Source: Cycas panzhihuaensis
Taxonomy: Eukaryota; Cycadophyta
DNA length: 64,000 nt
Assembly: GCA_023213395.1 (NCBI GenBank)
Contig: CM041465.1
Span: 73,291,741 to 73,355,740, forward strand
Direction of reading: 5' to 3'
Position numbers and translations under genes: made by a program. A model generated the notes under the pieces. That model was not told the DNA's origin, made no database searches, and saw only the letters and a program-made list of their open reading frames with translations. Below, piece by piece: positions 58,509 through 64,000 of the stretch. How positions within the stretch are numbered: the first letter of the stretch is position 1; every line of letters begins with the position of its first letter.

Positions 58509-58730
58509 TCCTCCTTTAATGACAACTTCATTAATCTTGACGTTGAAGTCCTCCTGAAACCTTTCAAACTTAGATTCACTGAGTGCTTTGGTGAAGATAT
58601 TTGTAACCTGGTCTTCAGTCAATTTGTACACAAGATTAATTTCTCCATTTTGAACATGTTCATAGATGAAATAATGATGGTCCCCTATATGCTTTGTTCT
58701 TGCAATTAGTATCTCTATTTTTACGGTCAA
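58503..58730 (-). pseudogene. copia E RNase H C-terminus
   Basis: The frame reads TVKIEILIARTKHIGDHHYF, IYEHVQNGEINLVYKLTEDQ, then VTNIFTKALSESKFERFQED. This is the conserved copia C-terminus (K-H-I-x-x-x-Y-H-F-I-R...V..G.I.L.Y..TE.QVADIFTKAL...KFE.FR). It ends at the PPT. The sequence just upstream (58745) jumps to the RT start, so a deletion joins the two. Confidence 0.9.
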
Positions 58731-58744
58731 TGACAGTCAATTAG

Positions 58745-59165
58745 ATTTTTTACTAAAAGCAATTTAGTGAGTTCCTAAGTATTATTTTTTAGGATGGAAT
58801 TCATCTTTTCATCCAAACCAGCCTACCACATTTGGACTTTGACTGCCTCTTCAAAAGTGGGAGGCTCGAGAGCATTGAGAACTCATGCCATTAAAGTAAA
58901 GTTTATAGTATACATATACTTTGATTACCTTTTTCGTGCTATAGGAGATGACAATGCATTTGCCTTAGTTTGTATGTACTACTTAGGAAATTTCTTAATG
59001 CTTTCAGCTTGTTTATCTTCTAGAGACAAAGTTGGTAATGCATATATTGATGTAGAAGCAGATGGAGATATAAGAGAAGTAGATGATGAACTTGGAGTAT
59101 ACGAAGTTAAAAGAGCAAAAGTGACCTATATTGGTGTAGGAGGGACTTCCAAAATATAATCATCA
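58745..59165 (-). pseudogene. copia E integrase-RT hinge and RT entry
   Basis: Minus frame: LLTSYTPSSSSTSLISPSAS (Ser-rich hinge), then LNALEPPTFEEAVKVQMW and LDEKMNSI, the RT entry (EPxTFEEAxxxxxWxxAMxEEIxSI). RT stops here. The plus-strand 121-residue open frame at 58794-59159 is antisense to this hinge and is not a gene. Confidence 0.82.
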
Positions 59166-60200
59166 CCGGTTATTAAAAACTATATCTAAGATTAATCCAA
59201 GTCTTGATTGTCTTTTGCAAATAAAACATTCCGAGATGAATATGCTTTTCTTCTAATAAGATCAGATATCTTATAATCTTTGCAACAAAGTACGTAGCCT
59301 ATGAAGACACACTTCAAGATTTTATGATCAAGTTTTCTTTTATTTTTTTTTGTAATGTATATATATGCCATACAATTGAATGTTCTAAGGTGTGAGATTA
59401 TAGGATTTTATCTTGACCACACCTTCTGAAGTGTTATGTTTCTGATGGTTGAAGTTAGGCTCTTATTTATAAGGTAAGTAGTAGTAGAAATAATTTTAGC
59501 CCAAAATGAATCAACAACATTTATAGCATTTACCATTGTTTTTGTCTTATTCACCAATGTTTGATTCATATGTTCAACAACACCATTTTGTTGAAGAGTA
59601 CGAAGGGCTAAAAACTGACGTTTAATACCATGTTCTTTATAAAAATTGGTGAACTGATTTAATGCATACTCACCTCAATTATTTGTATGTAATATTTTGA
59701 TTGTCATACTAGATTAATTTTCAACTTTAGCTTTGAATTCCTTGAATTTCTCAAAGGCTTCAAACTTTGTTCTTCAGAAAGTAGACCCAAACTTTTTGAA
59801 AATAATTATCAATAAAAGTGATAAAATACAAACTACCATTGAGTGAAGGATTAGACATAGGTCCACAAATGTCTAAGTGAACTAAGCCTAATGATTCAAT
59901 TGAACGACAAGTATGCTTTGATTAAAATGGTTCTCTATGTTGTTTACCAACTATGCAAGCTTCATAGAAATATTTATTCTATTTGATTCTGGGTAGTCCA
60001 TGTACTATCTAAAGTCTAAATATGAGATTAACACTTTGCATATTTAGATGACCAAGGTGTTGATGCCATAACTAACCCTTGGTACACTTTCTAATAGGTT
60101 GCTCCTTACTGTGAGAAGATTCACCTTATATTCTAATAGGTAGGTCATCTGTAACAATATGCTTTCCTTTATCTAGTTGAGTAGACTGCACAATCGTACT
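59166..60200 (-). pseudogene. copia E integrase core
   Basis: Around 59600-59450 the minus frame reads RTLQQNGVVEHMNQTLVNKT, KTMVNAINVVDSFWAKIIST and TTYLINKSLTSTI (normally YTPQQNGVAERMNRTLxExAR...FWAEAVxTAxYLxNR). Upstream, LVHLDICGPMSNPSLNGSL (about 59890-59835) marks the first catalytic Asp. It has stops and frameshifts. Confidence 0.85.
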
Positions 60201-60590
60201 TGAGTTCTAATTCTATGCAGAGGAAAGTAACATGTTATCAAGCTTGCAAAGACCATTATCATCATGTACAATTACCACTACTTGACTAATTAAATGATCT
60301 GAAATAGTGCAGATGCCCTGGTTGAAGACTACATCAAAGTTTTGCCTATCAATTTGATTACCAGAGAGCAAGTTTTGTTTCATACCAAGTACATAAAGGA
60401 TATTACTAATATAATGACTAATATCTAAAATTTTCGAAGCTATGGGAGTTTTCCTAATCTTAGCCACATCATATGTAACATCGTCATCAAATGTTACTAT
60501 TTGTGCATGAACAGGTTTGTTATCTTTTAAAAGTTCTTCAATGCTAATCATATGACGAGTAGCACCAAAATCCAGCAACTAGGAGTTATC
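60201..60590 (-). pseudogene. copia E protease
   Basis: The open frame at 60578-60213 begins MLDFGATRHMISIEELLKDN. The catalytic D-S-G is D-F-G, a Ser-to-Phe change (TCT to TTT type). DDDVTYDVAKIRKTPIA, VLGMKQNLLSGNQI and FDVVFNQGICTISD follow, the usual copia protease to GAG-pre-integrase succession. 121 residues are open with no stop. Confidence 0.88.
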
Positions 60591-60819
60591 TAAATGATGA
60601 GAGGAGAGAGTTGGCAAAGAATAGGTTTTAAGAATCAACCTAGGCATTGGCCACATAGCCTCCTTACTATAAATTCCTATTATCACCCTAAGATTGGTTT
60701 TTGTGTTGATTTTTATTTTTTTGTTGTCTATTTCCTTAACCACAACCTTTATTCTGTTATAGATTTTAGCCTCCTTGCTATCTATGATTGTTCTGTAAAG
60801 GTTGCATATTAGATTACAT

Positions 60820-61550
60820 TTTTTATACTCAATGATAACTTGCCCAAGTTTGCCACATTAGAGGCAGGTAATATTTTATCTTCTCTATTGATTTCTAATC
60901 TATTGTAGTTGTTGGTTCAAATTCATAGAATTAAATTATTAGGTGCGTGGTTGCTGTTGAGACTAATTCCTTCTTTGATTTCTAGTTACAAATGCAAGAG
61001 TAATGTTAGAAGAAGATATTGTTCTTTGACGGTTCATGATAACTTATTCTTTTAGCAACACTCCTTTTAGGGTATTAAAGTCCATGGTAATAAAGTCATT
61101 ATATAACCAAGAAATAAAATTATTGTACATATAAGGGAGAACATTTACAACATTGAAAACAAGATCATGATTGGAAAGAGGAGTTTCAAGATTGATAAGT
61201 TGGTTCATAATGGACATAACTTCAATCATATATGAGGGAATGGAGCTAATAAAGAGTATGGCATATAAGCATGCTTTTAGCATAATAGCTTTAGAGTCAT
61301 CTTTCTGTTCATAAATGAAACATATAATTTTCCAAGCTTCATGAGAGTTATTTGTTATCTCAGTGTTTTGATCCACATTATCTTCCACAACTAAGTGAAG
61401 GAAGGATAGAGCTATATTATTTTTAGCTTTAAAGGTAGTAAAGACAATGGGGTCTAAAGGAATCTCATTATTTAGGTTGTTTAGGTCAGGTGTGGAACCA
61501 AGTTTGGTTATGTCTCTAGATACACAAGACAAAAAATCATTCATAATTAA
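60820..61550 (-). pseudogene. copia E gag
   Basis: A 166-residue open frame (61544-61044): AKNNIALSFLHLVVEDNV, NNSHEAWKIICFIYEQKDDS, KAIMLKACLYAILFISS, YMIEVMSIMNQLINLETPLS. It matches the UBN2-type copia gag (A..AW..L...Y...D......L...L...KM.EG.S...H...). A zinc knuckle remnant near 60880-60838 reads CLxCGKLGQVIIEY: His is Gln and the last Cys is Tyr, so zinc binding is lost. Confidence 0.87.
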
Positions 61551-61671
61551 GAGGTGTTTGACTTGTTTCTTCCAAGTTAAAAAGTTATTGTTCTCTGATT
61601 ATTTAATAACATTTGAAATTAACATTTGTGTTGTCATTATGAACTATCAGCCTAATTGGCTATTAAGCTAG

Positions 61672-63752
61672 AATGCTAAAATTTCACTATTTCCAAAGAA
61701 GCCCTTGATTGCTATTCTGTTTAGTGGTATCTTCCTACAGATGGTAATTTAGAGACTCTATATACATTAATATATGCGTAAGTTAAGCTCAATATACCTG
61801 GGTACATGAGCATAGAAGGATCGGTTGCCTCCTTAACACTATAAATCTATTTATACCAGATTTATATCAATCGATAAATCAAGTGAAGGGCTAAAACTAA
61901 GACACTAACCTCTCCAGGTCTAGCCTCGTCTTCAAACACTAAAAGAATGGGTCTAGACCCCAATCCATTATTCAATACACCTTATAACAAGTTGTCATTT
62001 GGATTGCTTATCTAAATGAATGTAACTCACGTGTGTGTGAGTGATTGCTTTAGGGGTCCTAACCATTCTCCTTACATGATTAGTAGTTTGAACATTTCAA
62101 TTCAGAGATTATCTTATTTAATGTTTTAAGTTCAAATTCATGTTTAAAGTGGTCTTATTTATAGACATGAATATAAATTTTTAATGATTTTAAAGTAGGA
62201 GTCTTAATTAAAAAAATAACAAATAAATATTGAAAGTGCAAGGTAAGACTTTAGAGTGCTTAGTAAGGAAGGGGTCATTGCTAAAAGGTAAAAAAATAAT
62301 CCTTCTTCAAACAAAAAAAAAACACCTGTAACAACAAAGCACCACATACCATTAGCTTAAAAAATGAGTGAAAAATACTTCTCAAATGATAAAAGGTCCT
62401 TTATAATGTGCTTACAACTGAAAAATACCTTAAACATATATTTAAAGTTTTTAACTAATTAAAAAAATACTTTAGAAACATAAAATAAGGGGAAATAAAG
62501 GGGCTTATTTAGTCTAAAATATAGCCAAAATATGTCAAATGATAATTCATGTTGAAGTACTCTGAGTCTATATTCTAACAGTTTAGATGGCTAAAAAAAC
62601 AAACAGTCGGTTGAGAAGATATAAGCAAAATAGTACAACATGTTCCTTATGAACGAAAAACTAAATTGTGAGGCTTTTAATCCCTTTCATAGTGTAGCCC
62701 TTGGCTATGTTTAGGGTACATATGACCAACTGCTTATCCCAAGGATGCTTCACAGACTTGAAAACAAATTCCAATTAGATTAAATATGTCAAAAATGTTT
62801 GTAAAAGAATATATACTGTGATCGAAAATTTAAAGAGTCACATGACCTTTAATGCTTAGCCTATAAGTGATAAACTTTTTGCAAAATTGGTGAAATCTCG
62901 ATCGAATCTCCAAAGAATCTTCTAATCTTGCTTGGGCAAGCTAGGATGGCTTTACCTGATATGTTGGGCTCAAAAGCGACATGGAAAGCAAAGGGTGTCA
63001 CTTGACGAAAGCTTTAAAGTAGAGTCAGACTTTATGCAACAATGTAGAGCCGAGGTAGATCACATAGGGACTGTTGGTGACATAAACTTCACACAAGAAA
63101 TGGAGAGAACTCATCACGATCTTCATAGTTGAATGATCATCCACGGTGGTTATATCTTCTATGGTTGAGACGCCTTCTAACTGTGGACAGGTGTTGCTCC
63201 AATCTGATGTAGATGCACCCTCTTCACTCAGCTACGAACAACTCCATGGAAATTGTAGAAGCCCATTAGGGAGGCCGCTTTTAGTGCATACACCACGAAG
63301 GTAGGATGCATAGAAGTAGAGATCCTCGGCCAAGTAGATGGAGTAGTGGGAGTGATGTGTGCTATGCAGTTTGAGCATGAACTTTATAGGCAACCATGCA
63401 ACAAAGGAGAAGGTTCACAATTTATGGAAGTAGGGGCTATGCATTTCGAGAGGTCGCATACAACCACAAACAAGTAGGTTCATGTGGCGGACAACACCAA
63501 AATAAAGGGAATAATACTCAATGGAGACAAATAAGATTTAAACATATTTTTGTTTGTTTTGGATGTCCACACAGAACAAGAGCAAATATGGTCTAATAAT
63601 TTTTTTAAATGAAGTTAAATAGCATGCATCATTTTGAACAACTCTTGCAAACATGGTTCTATTTTTCACAATGTAATGGAATGATGTTCTTCACTTGATG
63701 AATGATCAACCTGTAGCTAATTAGTATTTGTTGAAGAAAGTAAGAGAGTCTC
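61672..63752 (-). other. copia E leader, about 2 kb
   Basis: No gag or pol motif. The part 61672-62880 is AT-rich; 62900-63600 is noticeably richer in G, C and CpG and has open plus-strand (antisense) frames (see next entry). Confidence 0.5.
62900..63600 (+). other. CpG-richer block with antisense open frames, unknown
   Basis: Plus frames at 62932-63132 (66 residues) and 63396-63596 (66 residues), and a third reading from about 63270 to 63478 containing GCIEVEILGQVDGVVGVMCA. None has a known motif, and they are not in one frame. The block has unusually many CpG for this window. It could be an old host fragment carried in the leader or simply less decayed leader sequence. Confidence 0.35.
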
Positions 63753-63764
63753 ACTCTGATACCA
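63753..63764 (-). other. copia E primer-binding site
   Basis: The minus strand reads TGGTATCAGAGT, two bases from the LTR end: initiator-Met PBS with one change. Confidence 0.9.
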
Positions 63765-63766
63765 AA

Positions 63767-64000
63767 TGATAGAATTAGAATTAATATTACACCTAGAAAC
63801 AAACGTCGGGATCTTTATTCTCAGTATTTAATAGATATAAACTTATCAAATATTTCATGAACGCATTCAAATGAACATAATATATAAATGATTATAAATT
63901 GGATCTAAACTAGTGATAGATCAAATTAATTGATAGTTGATATAGAACTTTGGCAGAGTTTTGATTGTCACCAAATATACAACCTTATCTAGTTGTTAAG
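63767..64000 (-). mobile_element. copia E 5' LTR, truncated by window end
   Basis: Starts TGATAGAATT and matches the first 240 bp or so of 58053-58508. The rest lies beyond the window. Confidence 0.92.

Larger units (their letters stand above)
58053..64000 (-). mobile_element. Ty1/copia E, RT deleted, 5' LTR cut by window end
   Basis: 3' LTR 58053-58508, PPT, RNase H tail, RT start, integrase, protease, gag, a 2-kb leader, PBS 63753-63764 and a 5' LTR from 63767 past the window end, all in minus orientation. Almost all of RT and the beginning of RNase H are missing. Stops occur throughout, so the element is inactive. The right TSD copy lies outside the window (left flank TAAGT). Confidence 0.9.

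Noticed and set aside
58794-59159. 121-residue plus-strand open frame
   Set aside because: It is antisense to the Ser-rich integrase-RT hinge of copia E, whose minus frame has the recognisable RT entry motif.
1-64000. CRISPR arrays, bacterial operons or phage genes
   Set aside because: No spacer-repeat array with regular units, no Shine-Dalgarno-led gene runs; all recognisable proteins are plant LTR-retrotransposon parts.

Overview
This is plant nuclear DNA that consists almost entirely of old LTR retrotransposons. The evidence is the gag, protease, integrase, reverse transcriptase (RT) and RNase H motifs of plant Ty1/copia and Ty3/gypsy elements, LTR pairs, primer-binding sites (PBS) complementary to initiator-Met tRNA (TGGTATCAGAGC), polypurine tracts (PPT) and 5-bp target-site duplications (TSDs). 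No intact host gene, rRNA or tRNA gene was recognised. The DNA is AT-rich and CpG-poor, and most coding frames are broken by C-to-T or G-to-A changes. A large, slowly purged seed-plant genome (a gymnosperm is possible) fits, but the species cannot be read from the window.

Layout. (1) 1-7290, minus: a 5' part of a Tat-like Ty3/gypsy element (RNase H start, RT, protease, gag, leader or LTR). (2) 7925-29825: a nest of insertions. Host element '0' (LTR pieces 7925-8136, 10443-10552 and 29498-29825) is split by copia C1 (10553-29497, minus). C1 is itself split by copia C2 (14505-20654, minus) and by a chromodomain Ty3/gypsy element (21860-28639, minus). The right LTR of that gypsy element is split by a 301-bp TRIM/SMART-like element (28034-28334) with identical 61-bp LTRs. 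(3) 29826-34850, minus: gypsy remains, namely a gag-protease-RT fragment that stops at element 0, then an LTR, a gag remnant and a second LTR. (4) 36018-38700, plus: an LTR-like segment and a copia gag fragment of the C2 family. (5) 38843-45874, plus: a near full-length copia of the C1 family, which gives the uninterrupted reference for the nested copy. (6) 47964-52340, plus: a 4.4-kb LTR element with no recognisable pol and a CpG-richer leader island. (7) 53337-53725: an LTR with PBS. (8) 54606-56960: a 1.2-kb tandem duplication whose middle segment is inverted in one copy. (9) 58053-64000, minus: a copia with most of its RT deleted, whose 5' LTR runs off the window.

No genes work together as a cellular pathway. 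The order of events can be read from nesting and TSDs: element 0 before C1, C1 before C2 and the chromovirus, and the chromovirus before the TRIM. Three TSD pairs differ only by transitions, as expected if methylated cytosines decayed after insertion. Where a boundary was placed by eye it is approximate, and the evidence says so.
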